NCBI GenBank assembly: GCA_965204905.1
Contig: OZ242042.1
Location: forward strand, 3,472,001 to 3,536,000
From: Bin87 sp965204905
Lineage (GTDB): Bacteria > Chloroflexota > Dehalococcoidia > Lucifugimonadales > UBA3495
Length of the DNA stretch: 64,000 nucleotides
Reading direction: 5' to 3'
Made by a program: the position numbers and the translations under genes. The notes under the pieces are model-generated. The model was not told where the DNA came from. It searched no databases and saw only the letters and a list, made by a program, of their open reading frames with translations. Shown piece by piece: positions 56,177-64,000 of the stretch (position 1 is its first letter; each line of letters starts with the position of its first letter).

Positions 56177-57190
56177 ATGCCCAGTGGCAACGAATGGCTG
56201 GCCCTGACCGCCGAACCCACCCTGGAACCCGATCTGCCAATCTGCGACCCGCACCATCACTTCTGGGTGCAGCGACCCGAACCCGTTGACTACCAGCAGT
56301 ACCTGCTGCCCGACCTGGTGGCCGACATCACCAGCGGCCACAACGTGCGCTCCACCGTGTTCATCGAGGCGCGTTCCGAGTACCGCACCGACGGGCCGGA
56401 GGAGCTGCGCTCCGTGGGCGAGATTGAATTCGTGCAGTCCATCGCCGACGAGAGTGCCAGCGGACGCCACGGCGATGCCCGCGCCGCCGCCGCAATCATC
56501 GGACGTGCCGACCTGAAACTCGGCGACGGCGTGCGGCCCGTGCTGGAGGCGTTGCAGGCAGCCAGTCCCAACCGCTTCCGCGGCATCCGCCACTCGGTCG
56601 GCTGGGACCCACATCCGGAGGTTGAAAACCGGGAGGTGGAGGGCTGTTTGCAGCGGGACGACTACATGGCCGGCGCGCGCGTCCTGCGGGATATGGGTCT
56701 GATCCTGGAAACCACCGTGTTCTTCCCGCAGCTGCCCGACCTGGCGGAGTTCGCCCGGCGCATCCCCGACCTGACCATCGTGCTGAACCACATCGGCGGA
56801 ATGATGCGCACCGGCCCCTACGCGAACCGGGACGCCGAGGTGATTCCCCAGTGGCGCAGCGGGATTGAGGCCGTGGGCGCCTGTCCCAACGTGATCATGA
56901 AGCTGGGCGGCATCGGAATGCCCCGCATCGGCTACGACTGGCACGAGCGGGAGACGCCCATCGGCTCGGAGGAACTGGCCGACTCGGTGGGAGACTGGAT
57001 GCGGCACTGCCTGGACTCGTTCGGGCCGGACCGCTGCATGTTCGAGAGCAACTTCCCGGTGGACAAGGTGTCGTTCTCGTACAATGTTATGTACAACGCC
57101 TTCAAGCGGATGTCGGAGGGATATTCGGCGTCCGAGCGGGCGGCGGCGTTCCACGACACGGCGGTGCGCGTGTACCGGATTGAGGCGTAA
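56177..57190 (+). CDS. Amidohydrolase family 2 enzyme
   Basis: 337 residues; AGGAGGT lies 8 nt upstream of the ATG. The metal-binding start is LPICDPHHHFW, with His26-His28, and later IVLNHIGG and FESNFPVDK with an Asp near the end supply further ligands. It resembles amidohydro_2 lactone hydrolases or decarboxylases (for example 2-pyrone-4,6-dicarboxylate-type). The substrate is unknown. It precedes an epoxide hydrolase gene by 80 bp with a repeat in between. Confidence 0.88.
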   Translation: MPSGNEWLALTAEPTLEPDLPICDPHHHFWVQRPEPVDYQQYLLPDLVADITSGHNVRSTVFIEARSEYRTDGPEELRSVGEIEFVQSIADESASGRHGDARAAAAIIGRADLKLGDGVRPVLEALQAASPNRFRGIRHSVGWDPHPEVENREVEGCLQRDDYMAGARVLRDMGLILETTVFFPQLPDLAEFARRIPDLTIVLNHIGGMMRTGPYANRDAEVIPQWRSGIEAVGACPNVIMKLGGIGMPRIGYDWHERETPIGSEELADSVGDWMRHCLDSFGPDRCMFESNFPVDKVSFSYNVMYNAFKRMSEGYSASERAAAFHDTAVRVYRIEA

Positions 57191-57206
57191 CGACCGTTGG
57201 CCAAAC

Positions 57207-57244
57207 CGTAGGGGCGAGATTGCCACGCTGCGCTCGCAATGACA
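57207..57244. repeat. Partial intergenic repeat, family C right arm
   Basis: GAGATTGCCACGCTGCGCTC then GCAATGACA (57215-57243) equals the right arm of the copy at 21897; the left arm is absent. Confidence 0.6.
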
Positions 57245-57270
57245 ACTAACGACCAAATGACGGAGGAGCG

Positions 57271-58419
57271 ATGGAGCCCTTTGAGATAGCAATCAGCGAC
57301 GAGGTGTTGGACGACTTGCGCCAGCGTCTCAGCCTGACCCGCTGGCCCGACGAAATGCCCGGCGTGGGCTGGGACTACGGGTCGAACTTGGACTACATCA
57401 AGGAGCTGTGCGAGTACTGGCGCACCGGTTTCGACTGGCGGGCGCAAGAGAAGAAGCTCAACGCCTTCAATCACTACAAGTCGGAGGTTGACGGGCTGAG
57501 CATCCATTTCATCAAGGAGAGTGGCACGGGGCCGAACCCGATGCCGCTGGTGATCACCCACGGCTGGCCCAGCACGTTCTTCGAGATGACCAAGATCATC
57601 CCGCTGCTGGCGGATCCCGGCAGCCACGGCGGGGATCCGGCCGACTCTTTCGACGTGGTGGCCCCGTCGCTGCCCGGCTTCGGGTTCTCGCAGGCTTCGC
57701 AGGAGCCGGGGATGCAGGTGCAGAAGGTGGCAGACTTGTGGGCCAAGCTGATGACCGAGAACCTGGGCTATCCCAAGTTCGCGGCCCAGGGCGGCGACAT
57801 CGGCGCGGGTGTAACGTCGCGTCTTGGCTACGCCCACTCGGACAAGATGATCGGCGTGCACCTGACGTCCATCACGCGGCCGACGCCCTACCTGGGGGCC
57901 GGGTCGAGTCCGCTGACCGAGGCGGAGCAGGCGCACTCGGACCAGCGGGAACGCTGGCAGCAGTCCGAGGGCGGTTACAGCCACATCCAGGGCACCAAGC
58001 CTCAGACGCTATCCTACGGGCTGAACGACTCGCCGGCCGGCTTGGCCGCGTGGATTGTGGAAAAATATCGTACCTGGAGCGACTGTAACGGCGACGTTGA
58101 AAGCACCTACACCAAGGACGAACTGCTGACCACCGTCACGATCTACTGGGTCACGCAGACCATCGGCTCGTCGGTGCGGATGTACAAGGAGAACCAGAGC
58201 AGCATATGGGAGATGGCGGAAGGCGAAAAGGTCCCGACGCCGGCTGGAATGGCCATGTTCCCTCAGGAGATCGCCAAGCCGCCGCGCGAGTGGGCGGAAC
58301 GGTCATGGGACGTGCGCCGCTGGCAGCAGATGCCCCGGGGTGGCCACTTCGCCGCGCTGGAGGAGCCGGAGCTATTGGCCCACGAGGTGCGCGAGTTCTT
58401 CCGTCCGTTCCGCACGTAA
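57271..58419 (+). CDS. Epoxide hydrolase
   Basis: 382 residues. EHN domain at the N-terminus (FEIAISDEVLDDLRQRLSLT...RWP), then the alpha/beta hydrolase core. The nucleophile is Asp176 in AAQGGDIGAGV, the oxyanion element is HGWP (97-100), and the base His lies in PRGGHFAALEEP near the end. Epoxide hydrolases of this layout open terminal or cyclic epoxides to diols; the substrate is not known. Confidence 0.93.
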   Translation: MEPFEIAISDEVLDDLRQRLSLTRWPDEMPGVGWDYGSNLDYIKELCEYWRTGFDWRAQEKKLNAFNHYKSEVDGLSIHFIKESGTGPNPMPLVITHGWPSTFFEMTKIIPLLADPGSHGGDPADSFDVVAPSLPGFGFSQASQEPGMQVQKVADLWAKLMTENLGYPKFAAQGGDIGAGVTSRLGYAHSDKMIGVHLTSITRPTPYLGAGSSPLTEAEQAHSDQRERWQQSEGGYSHIQGTKPQTLSYGLNDSPAGLAAWIVEKYRTWSDCNGDVESTYTKDELLTTVTIYWVTQTIGSSVRMYKENQSSIWEMAEGEKVPTPAGMAMFPQEIAKPPREWAERSWDVRRWQQMPRGGHFAALEEPELLAHEVREFFRPFRT

Positions 58420-58443
58420 ACGGTTTGCGGTTTGTTCAACGAT

Positions 58444-58471
58444 GTAGGGGAGGGTTTGAAACCCGCCCCTA
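58444..58471. repeat. Palindromic intergenic repeat, family B
   Basis: GTAGGGGAGGGTTT and AAACCCGCCCCTAC around G, with one mismatch in the left arm. Confidence 0.75.
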
Positions 58472-58497
58472 CGCGATCCCGGAGTATGGCCGGTCGT

Positions 58498-59544
58498 TTA
58501 CTTGAACACCGCCAGGCACTTGGTGGAGTTGAAGATGTAGGTTTCGTACCAGTCCACGATGTCCGCTTTGTAGCCCAGCTCGTCCACTGCGCCGACGAGG
58601 CAGGCCCAGTTCAGCAGTTCCTGCTGGCCGGCGTCCTCGATCTGAGGGGTGGATATGCGTGCCCAGGCCTGGTAGTCGCCGTCCTTCATCTCGGCGAACC
58701 GGGCACGGTCGGACTCGATGTCGGGGTAGAGCCAGTGGTGCTTCTCCGTCAGGAAAGCGTGAGACCATGAGGACGACGCGATCAGCGCCACCCGGTACGG
58801 CGACTCCTTGATGGCTTGGGCCGCTGCCTTGCCGATCTCCATGCACCGCTTGGGCGACGGGCCGGGCGGGTCCGGGTCCGGCGAGTGCTCGACGCTGCCG
58901 CCCCGGTTGCGGATGACGCGGCTGCCGTAGCAGTTCACCAGCATGGGCACCACGGGGTAGTCGAAGCCCTTGCGGTCGTAGTCCAGGTAGAGGATGGTGT
59001 TCAGGATGGCGTGGCCCAGTCCCGGCTCGTGCAGCGGTTGGTAGGCGTAGGCCATGTCCACGCCCCGGTCAATCATGCCGGACACCAGCGACCGCGCGCC
59101 GTCCTTGTGTCCCTTGTACTTGAAGGTGGTGCCTGCCGGCTCGTCCCAAACGTTGCGACGGGTGGCGTGGCCCTCCACACCGAAGGGCTGGCACTCAAAC
59201 TCGTCGTAGGCCAGCACGCAGAAGGGCGGGATGATGTCCTCGCGGAAGTTCTCGTACTGGTCGTCGCCCCAGATGACCACGAAGTCGGGGTTGAATTCGT
59301 CCAGTTCCTTGCGCAGCTTGCGGAAGCCGGCCACCATCCGCTCCCGCAGGCGCACCGCGGAGGCGTAGCCCTCGTCCTCGCCGTACTCGATGCGCATGGG
59401 CTCCGGCCAGTTGGACGGGTTTTTCATTTCGGCCGGCACGTTGTCGTTGGTGCGCAGGGTGCGCTTGAGCGATGATTCGCCGTCCTCGTCGGGCCGGATG
59501 AACGACGGCGAGTGCGTCAGTCCCAATCCCAGGATTTCCGCCAT
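58498..59544 (-). CDS. Class III extradiol dioxygenase-like protein (LigB type), copy 1
   Basis: 348 residues. It begins MAEILGLGLTHSPSFIRPDE, with a His (His11) in the conserved place for a metal ligand, and has DFVVIWGDDQYENFREDIIP and YRVALIASSSWSHAFLTEKH (SHAF motif of the LigB family). It should bind Fe(II) and open an aromatic or catechol-like ring between carbons with O2. It is about three quarters identical to the next gene by eye and was produced by tandem duplication. Confidence 0.88.
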   Translation of the reverse strand: MAEILGLGLTHSPSFIRPDEDGESSLKRTLRTNDNVPAEMKNPSNWPEPMRIEYGEDEGYASAVRLRERMVAGFRKLRKELDEFNPDFVVIWGDDQYENFREDIIPPFCVLAYDEFECQPFGVEGHATRRNVWDEPAGTTFKYKGHKDGARSLVSGMIDRGVDMAYAYQPLHEPGLGHAILNTILYLDYDRKGFDYPVVPMLVNCYGSRVIRNRGGSVEHSPDPDPPGPSPKRCMEIGKAAAQAIKESPYRVALIASSSWSHAFLTEKHHWLYPDIESDRARFAEMKDGDYQAWARISTPQIEDAGQQELLNWACLVGAVDELGYKADIVDWYETYIFNSTKCLAVFK

Positions 59545-59574
59545 GGTGGACCTCCTTATCTATATCAATACAAC

Positions 59575-59632
59575 CGTCATTCCGGCGAAAGCCGGAATCC
59601 AAAGGTGTGGGCGGGTTTGAAACCCGCCCCTA
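59575..59632. repeat. Palindromic intergenic repeats, families D and B
   Basis: GTCATTCCGGCGAAAGCCGGAA (59576 on; CCGGC/GCCGG stem) is followed by GTGGGCGGGTTT-G-AAACCCGCCCCTA in the 112-bp gap between the duplicated dioxygenase genes. Confidence 0.75.
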
Positions 59633-59656
59633 CGCGGGCAACCACAAGGGTTGCCC

Positions 59657-60703
59657 CTACTTGAAAATCGCCAGGCACTTGTTGGAGTTGAACACGTAGG
59701 TTTCCACGTAGTCCAGGATCTCCGGCTTGTAGTCCAGCGTGTCCATGGCCCCAGCCAGGCACATCCAGTTGAGCATTTCCTGCTGGCCGGCGTCCTCCAC
59801 CTGGTCGGTGGAGAGGCGGCTCCACGCCTGGTAATCGCCAGCCTTGAGTTCCTCGAAGCGCGCCCGGTCGGACTCGACGTCGGGCCACAGCCAGTGGTTC
59901 TTCTCCACCAGGAAGGCGTGGGACCAGGACGACGACGCGATGAGCGCGACGCGATACGGCGAGTCCTTGAGCATCTTCGCGGTGGCCGCGCCGACCTGCA
60001 TGCAGCGCTTGGGGGACGGCCCGGGCGGGTCGGGATCGGGCAGGTACTCGATGGCGCCGCCCCGGTTGCGGATGACGCGGCTGCCGTAGCAGTTCACCAG
60101 CATGGGCACCACGGGGTAGTCGAATCCCTTGCGGTCGTAATCCAGGTACAGCAGGGTGTTCAGGATGGCGTGGCCCAGGCCCGGCTGGTGCAGCGGCTGG
60201 TAGGCGTAGGCCATGTCCACTCCCCGGTCGATCAACCCTGACACCAGGTCGCGCGCAGCCTGCTTGTTTCCCTTGTACGTGAAGGTGGTGCCCGCCGGCT
60301 CGTTCCACACGTTGCGCCGGCCGGCGTGGCCCTCGACGCCAAAGGGCTGGCACTCGAACTCGTCATAGGCCAGCACGCAGAAGGGCGGGATGATGTCCTC
60401 GCGGAAGTTCTCGTACTGGTCGTCGCCCCAGATGACCACGAAGTCGGGGTTGAAGGCGTCCAGCTCCTCGCGGATGCGGCGGAAGCCGGCGACCAGGCGG
60501 GCGCGGTGTTCCAGCGACGACGCGTAGCCCTCGTCCTCGCCGTACTCGATGCGCATGGGTTCGGGCCACGCGCTGGGGTTCTTCATCTCCTCGGGCACGT
60601 TCTTGTTGTTATTCAACGTGCGCTTGAGGGGGATGTTCTTATCCTCGTCCGGCCCGATCAGGGGAGGGTAGTGCGTAAGGCCAAGGCCCAGGATTTCTGC
60701 CAT
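59657..60703 (-). CDS. Class III extradiol dioxygenase-like protein (LigB type), copy 2
   Basis: 348 residues from MAEILGLGLTHYPPLIGPDE. All motifs of copy 1 are present: VVIWGDDQYENFREDIIPPF, RVALIASSSWSHAFLVEKNH, and the same C-terminal end (KCLAIFK). The two differ mainly in residues 12-40 and in the C-terminal half. Both genes are on the minus strand with 112 bp between them, and the duplication probably supports different substrates or expression. Confidence 0.88.
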   Translation of the reverse strand: MAEILGLGLTHYPPLIGPDEDKNIPLKRTLNNNKNVPEEMKNPSAWPEPMRIEYGEDEGYASSLEHRARLVAGFRRIREELDAFNPDFVVIWGDDQYENFREDIIPPFCVLAYDEFECQPFGVEGHAGRRNVWNEPAGTTFTYKGNKQAARDLVSGLIDRGVDMAYAYQPLHQPGLGHAILNTLLYLDYDRKGFDYPVVPMLVNCYGSRVIRNRGGAIEYLPDPDPPGPSPKRCMQVGAATAKMLKDSPYRVALIASSSWSHAFLVEKNHWLWPDVESDRARFEELKAGDYQAWSRLSTDQVEDAGQQEMLNWMCLAGAMDTLDYKPEILDYVETYVFNSNKCLAIFK

Positions 60704-60808
60704 TTCGTCACCTTCCGGTATAAGTGCGGCGCAGGCGGCCCATGATGGCGTCATTTTGCGTGGGGATTGGGGCGGTGTCAACCGGGGGTGATGACGTCAA
60801 CTACTGCC

Positions 60809-60817
60809 TGCTAAAAT
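60809..60817 (+). promoter_or_regulatory. Extended -10 promoter before the ATPase pair
   Basis: TGCTAAAAT, 43 bp before the ATG at 60861, in the gap divergent from the dioxygenase genes. Confidence 0.5.
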
Positions 60818-60860
60818 AACGGCAGCCGGCGCGGAGCAACCGGATACGGAGCCAATCATC

Positions 60861-62390
60861 ATGACGACGATGCCCGACGCCAAGCGTCTCGAACTCAGCG
60901 TATCCAACTTCGGCCCCATCGCGGAGGGTCGTGTTGAACTGCGGCCGTTCACGGTGTTCGTAGGGCCGAGCAACACGGGGAAGTCGTATTTGGCAACGCT
61001 AATTTACGCGCTGCATCGGTTTTTCGCATCCTATTCTCAAGAAAGCAGAACTACGAGCGCTCTCGGCGGATTTGCTATGCCACGTGCCCACGGGATCGGT
61101 TTGTCAAACGAGGATATTTCCGAACTCTATGAGTGGCAAAATTCATTACACGTGCGCTTAGCGCAGGCCGGCCCCGATCGAGTTTCGTTAGACCAATCAG
61201 CGTTGCCTGATTCGATAGCACAGATAGCGCGCCGCGTTATCCGCAACTCAAGCGGCGAAAGTATGGTCCTGGGCTATGAGCTTGTAAGGTGCTTTTTTGT
61301 CGATAATTCCGAGCAGCTGGTTCATCTTCCGGGCGGCGCCGATGCTAGGATTTCTCTTTGCAGAGGTCCTCAACACGAGCCCGGCGGCATCAGTCTATTC
61401 CGATACGAAGCTATCATGGCTGAGCAAGGGGTCAGCATTCACGCATCTATCTCGGATGATATGCCAGTGTACGTGCCCGAGGAAGTTCAATTCGTGCAGT
61501 ACTTCCTGTCGCCCGATGATACCGAAGACAGGAAGGCGAACAAAGCGCAAATTTTCCTGGGTATTCTGGTTGGAGCAGCATTGGCTCGCAGTGTGGGATC
61601 GTTGGGGAAATTGGCTCATTATCTCCCTGCCGACCGCGCTGGCGCGGTACGTTCGCACTCAGCTCTGACGGAGGCTTTGATATCGCGAGCGTCTCGTCCT
61701 GCCTCTGCGAGCCAACGTCCGACATTTTCTGGGATGTATGGCGATTTCCTGGAACGGCTTGTCGGCTTGGGAAACACACGCACCAAGCCCGTGGCATCAG
61801 TTGAACATCTGTCGGAAAAGATGGAACGGAATATATTGGACGGTGAGATCTGGATCGATACCAATCCGGTTGGCTACCCCTCGTTCTTCTATCGTCCGAA
61901 AAAATGGGACCACGATCTGCCGTTGATGAACGCATCGTCGATGGTGTCGGAATTGGCGCCGGTGGTGCTGTATCTGCGCCACGTGGTCCAGCCGGGCGAA
62001 ACGCTAATCATCGAGGAACCCGAGTCGGCCCTTCACCCTGCCATGCAGGTGGAGTTCACTCGTCTGCTGGCGGCGGCGGTGAAGGCTGGCATCCGCATCA
62101 TCATCACCACACATAGCGAGTGGGTGCTGGAGGAATTGGCTAACCTACTGCTGATGTCGGAGTTGCCTGAAGACCAGCGACACGGTTTTGAGGGCGCTGA
62201 CCTGGCGCTCGGCCCCGAAGAACTAGGTATCTGGTCTTTTCAGCCCACCGAAGAGGGTTCGGTGGTAGAGGAGTTGTGCTTCGACGAAGAGGTGGGCAAG
62301 TTCCCATCCGATGCCGGTTTGATCACTACTGAACTCTACAATCGTTACGCGAGAATTTCTAACCGGATAGAACGTCTAAAGGAGGGGTGA
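60861..62390 (+). CDS. OLD/RecF-type AAA ATPase
   Basis: 509 residues. It starts LELSVSNFGPIAEGRVELRP, and Walker A GPSNTGKS lies at 35-42. A long insert (about 60-350) includes YLPADRAGAVRSH. The C-terminal ABC-type part has MVSELAPVVLYLR, EEPESALHP (385-393) and THSEW (417-421). It resembles ABC-type ATPases of the AAA_21/AAA_15 group, which often partner with small nucleases in defence systems. It lacks a Toprim domain. It overlaps the next gene by one base (TGATG), with AAGGAGGG upstream. The codons are more AT-rich than those of neighbouring metabolic genes. Confidence 0.85.
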   Translation: MTTMPDAKRLELSVSNFGPIAEGRVELRPFTVFVGPSNTGKSYLATLIYALHRFFASYSQESRTTSALGGFAMPRAHGIGLSNEDISELYEWQNSLHVRLAQAGPDRVSLDQSALPDSIAQIARRVIRNSSGESMVLGYELVRCFFVDNSEQLVHLPGGADARISLCRGPQHEPGGISLFRYEAIMAEQGVSIHASISDDMPVYVPEEVQFVQYFLSPDDTEDRKANKAQIFLGILVGAALARSVGSLGKLAHYLPADRAGAVRSHSALTEALISRASRPASASQRPTFSGMYGDFLERLVGLGNTRTKPVASVEHLSEKMERNILDGEIWIDTNPVGYPSFFYRPKKWDHDLPLMNASSMVSELAPVVLYLRHVVQPGETLIIEEPESALHPAMQVEFTRLLAAAVKAGIRIIITTHSEWVLEELANLLLMSELPEDQRHGFEGADLALGPEELGIWSFQPTEEGSVVEELCFDEEVGKFPSDAGLITTELYNRYARISNRIERLKEG

Positions 62391-62875
62391 TGCCGTCAAC
62401 CGCAGTTGATGCAGTTATAGCGCACACCAACCCACAATCCCACGCTAGTACCTGTAACGATAGCGGTTGTTCATTGTCCCTTTCGGACGTCCCAACGCCC
62501 AACGTGCTCGTCAGCATGGAGCATCCCGCATCCCCTGTTGCCACGGGCCAACCACACTGTGACTACCTGTTCGTCGGTGGGGACGATGATGTTGACGGTG
62601 GCCCTTGGGTGGCGCCCATTGAGTTGACCACCGGAAAGAAACGTGCCAGTGAACTCCTGGCGCAGATACGCAGCGTTACCTCCATCGCTGATAGGTTGCT
62701 GCCTCATGGAATAAAGTTCCGGTACAATCCCGTAGCGGCACACGACCGAAGCCTGCATCGTGATGATATTGCTGATCTGCGCAAACCTGCCAATAGGGTT
62801 CGCTTTCGCGGTAAGCCCCCGAGCGTCCAAATCGTTCGGTGCGGCTCTCAACTGGCTAACGCACTGACTAATTGA
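62390..62875 (+). CDS. Small nuclease-like partner of the ATPase
   Basis: 161 residues from the ATG overlapping the ATPase stop; a GTG one codon earlier is possible. The segment VAPIELTTGKKRASELLAQI then KFRYNPVAAHDRSLHRDDIA, VRFRGKPPSVQIVRCGSQL resembles the PD-(D/E)XK-like partners of such ATPases, with E-x-T-x-G-K as the catalytic strand and an acidic DDDVDG just before it. The first 50 residues look divergent. Coupled translation and the same AT-rich style point to a two-gene system. Confidence 0.6.
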   Translation: MPSTAVDAVIAHTNPQSHASTCNDSGCSLSLSDVPTPNVLVSMEHPASPVATGQPHCDYLFVGGDDDVDGGPWVAPIELTTGKKRASELLAQIRSVTSIADRLLPHGIKFRYNPVAAHDRSLHRDDIADLRKPANRVRFRGKPPSVQIVRCGSQLANALTN

Positions 62876-62979
62876 ATAGTTTGCCCCAAGCTCTCGCCCC
62901 ATCGTTTTATGGTATCCTTTCCCCCGCGCCGGTACGTTGCCGGCGCGTACCCTGTTAGCAAAACCCAGGAGGCCCGGCT

Positions 62980-63666
62980 TTGTACCAGACCGTCAGCGAC
63001 GCCACCCTGCAAGCCCTTGCCAAGATCGACTCTCCCAGCATCTGCAACGCCATCGAGGGGTTCAACTTCCGGCCCAAGAACGCCGGCTTCATGCTGCCGG
63101 AAATCAAGACCGTGTTTCAGGACTTCCCGCCCATCGTCGGCTATGCCGTAACCGGCGTGATCTCCGCCAACCGTCCCGAGGGACGCAGCGTGCCCCGCGA
63201 GGACTGGTGGGACCTGATCGTGTCGGTGCCGGAACCGCGCTTCATCGTGCTGCACGACATCGACAACCCGCCGCTGGGCGCCTACTGGGGCGAGGTGCAA
63301 TCCAACATCCACAAGGCGCTGGGCGCTCTGGCCGTCGCCACCGACGGCACCGTGCGCGACCTTGACGAAGTGCGGGAGTTGGGTTTCCAGTTCTTCGCCA
63401 AAGAGGTGTCGGTTTCCCACGCCTACGTACACATGGTTGACATGGGCATCCCCATCGACGTGGGCGGACTGACGGTATCCACCGGCGACCTGCTGCACGG
63501 CGACAAGCACGGCGTGACCAACATTCCCTTTGAGCTGGCCGACCGCATCCCCGACATGGTGGCGACCATTGCCGACTACGAACAGAAGACCATCGGCCTG
63601 TGCCAGTCCCCCGACTTCACGCTGGAAGCCCTCAAAGAAGTCGCCAAGATCACCCGCCCCTACTGA
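62980..63666 (+). CDS. RraA-like family protein
   Basis: 228 residues with a TTG start; AGGAGG lies 8-9 nt upstream and no ATG is available in this frame near it. The fold of 4-hydroxy-4-methyl-2-oxoglutarate aldolase / RraA / menaquinone methyltransferase-like proteins is shown by the segments around GYAVTGVISA, DNPPLGAYWGEV (usual PxGAYWG), GALAVATDGTVRDLDEV (the G...DG.VRD motif with the Arg-Asp pair) and PIDVGGLTVSTGDLLHGDKHGV. It may be an aldolase acting on oxaloacetate-like substrates or an RNase E inhibitor-type fold without that function. Confidence 0.85.
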   Translation: MYQTVSDATLQALAKIDSPSICNAIEGFNFRPKNAGFMLPEIKTVFQDFPPIVGYAVTGVISANRPEGRSVPREDWWDLIVSVPEPRFIVLHDIDNPPLGAYWGEVQSNIHKALGALAVATDGTVRDLDEVRELGFQFFAKEVSVSHAYVHMVDMGIPIDVGGLTVSTGDLLHGDKHGVTNIPFELADRIPDMVATIADYEQKTIGLCQSPDFTLEALKEVAKITRPY

Positions 63667-63683
63667 CGATAGAGCCTCTTCAC

Positions 63684-64000
63684 ATGACTGTACGCAGAAT
63701 ACTTGCCCTTTGCATCGTAACGAGCATCGCCGCGCTGGTGGTGGCCGGTTGCGGTTTCATTCCCAATCCCACGCTCGGCGAACCCACCGCGCCTGCTCCG
63801 ACGACCGTCGCTCCGGTCGCGGCGACCTCGGTTCCCCAGGCAACCCAAATCGCCGACACCGGCTCAGCATCCTCTGAGTCGGGCGCGTCAACGCCGGAGG
63901 TCGTGGTGAACCAGGGCCGTTCCGTCAAGCAGTGGTCGTCGCCGCCGCCGCTGACCATCGACCAGGCATCGTCCTACACCGCCGTGCTGAACACGTCGGC
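63684..64000 (+). CDS. Lipoprotein, probable cyclophilin-type peptidyl-prolyl isomerase, cut by the window edge
   Basis: At least 105 residues visible; the gene runs off the right edge. The signal peptide (MTVRRILALCIVTSIAALVVAGC) ends in a lipobox VVAGC, so the protein is a membrane-anchored lipoprotein. A Pro/Thr/Ala/Ser-rich linker (about 30-75) is followed by KQWSSPPPLTIDQASSYTAV, the usual lead-in to the cyclophilin domain of Chloroflexi isomerases. The catalytic domain is outside the window, so this call rests on the lead-in only. Confidence 0.6.
   Translation, partial: MTVRRILALCIVTSIAALVVAGCGFIPNPTLGEPTAPAPTTVAPVAATSVPQATQIADTGSASSESGASTPEVVVNQGRSVKQWSSPPPLTIDQASSYTAVLNTS

Noticed and set aside
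1..64000. CRISPR arrays, rRNA and tRNA genes
   Set aside because: No regularly spaced direct repeats with unique spacers and no tRNA T-loop (GGTTCGANTCC) or rRNA core sequences were seen in the intergenic stretches I read.

Overview
The window is a GC-rich bacterial chromosome segment that looks like a marine or sponge-associated Chloroflexota, of the SAR202/Dehalococcoidia kind. This is an inference from gene content: two CoxL-type molybdenum hydroxylase large subunits, tandem LigB-type dioxygenases, GMC, LLM-flavin, amidohydrolase, epoxide hydrolase and tautomerase genes, many Uma2 nucleases, and DUF1385 beside rplU-rpmA-rpmE. No rRNA or tRNA gene and no CRISPR array was seen.

Layout. 0-10 kb: the edge of an IS1182-like transposase; an Uma2/response regulator/histidine kinase/Ig-like surface protein series; pyrG-fsa-rho; and a secreted zinc-peptidase-like protein, all on the minus strand. 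10-18 kb: Uma2, ThuA, two tautomerases, then an accessory patch with a complete ISAs1-family element (TIRs and a perfect 10-bp target duplication), a broken gene, a DUF6414-like gene, a PD-(D/E)XK-like protein and two HEPN-like small proteins. 17.6-23 kb: CoxL-like oxidoreductase, DUF1385 protein and rplU-rpmA-rpmE behind a good sigma-70 promoter. 23-28 kb: a DUF6575-like gene pair, two overlapping MaoC-like dehydratases, a SelW-like gene whose CxxC motif is CxxU with an in-frame TGA, a pentapeptide-repeat protein, a 45-residue membrane peptide and a BioD/DRTGG protein. 28-41 kb: nhaA, MBL hydrolase, hydroxyacid dehydrogenase, a decayed toxin-antitoxin locus, a cytochrome b/YedY-like fusion, a second CoxL, a second nuclease-like gene, a HEPN-type pair, Uma2 and rnhA. 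41-53 kb: EF-G-like GTPase, Uma2 genes, HEPN and GIY-YIG-like genes, NIPSNAP, VOC, amidase, GMC oxidoreductase, DinB and membrane proteins. 53-64 kb: hydrolase/LLM pair, a HicB gene with a deleted HicA, cupin, amidohydrolase, epoxide hydrolase, two LigB-type dioxygenases in tandem, an ATPase plus nuclease-like pair, an RraA-like protein and the start of a lipoprotein, probably a cyclophilin.

The metabolic genes look like scattered, mostly single-gene units for oxidising or hydrolysing organic compounds, without complete pathways in view. Accessory genes (Uma2, HEPN-like, nucleases, ATPase pair, decayed toxins) sit between them. Intergenic gaps are filled by at least five families of short palindromic repeats, and one longer imperfect repeat occurs twice in opposite orientation.

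The observation most likely to be missed by automatic annotation is the SelW-like selenoprotein at 25509-25823.
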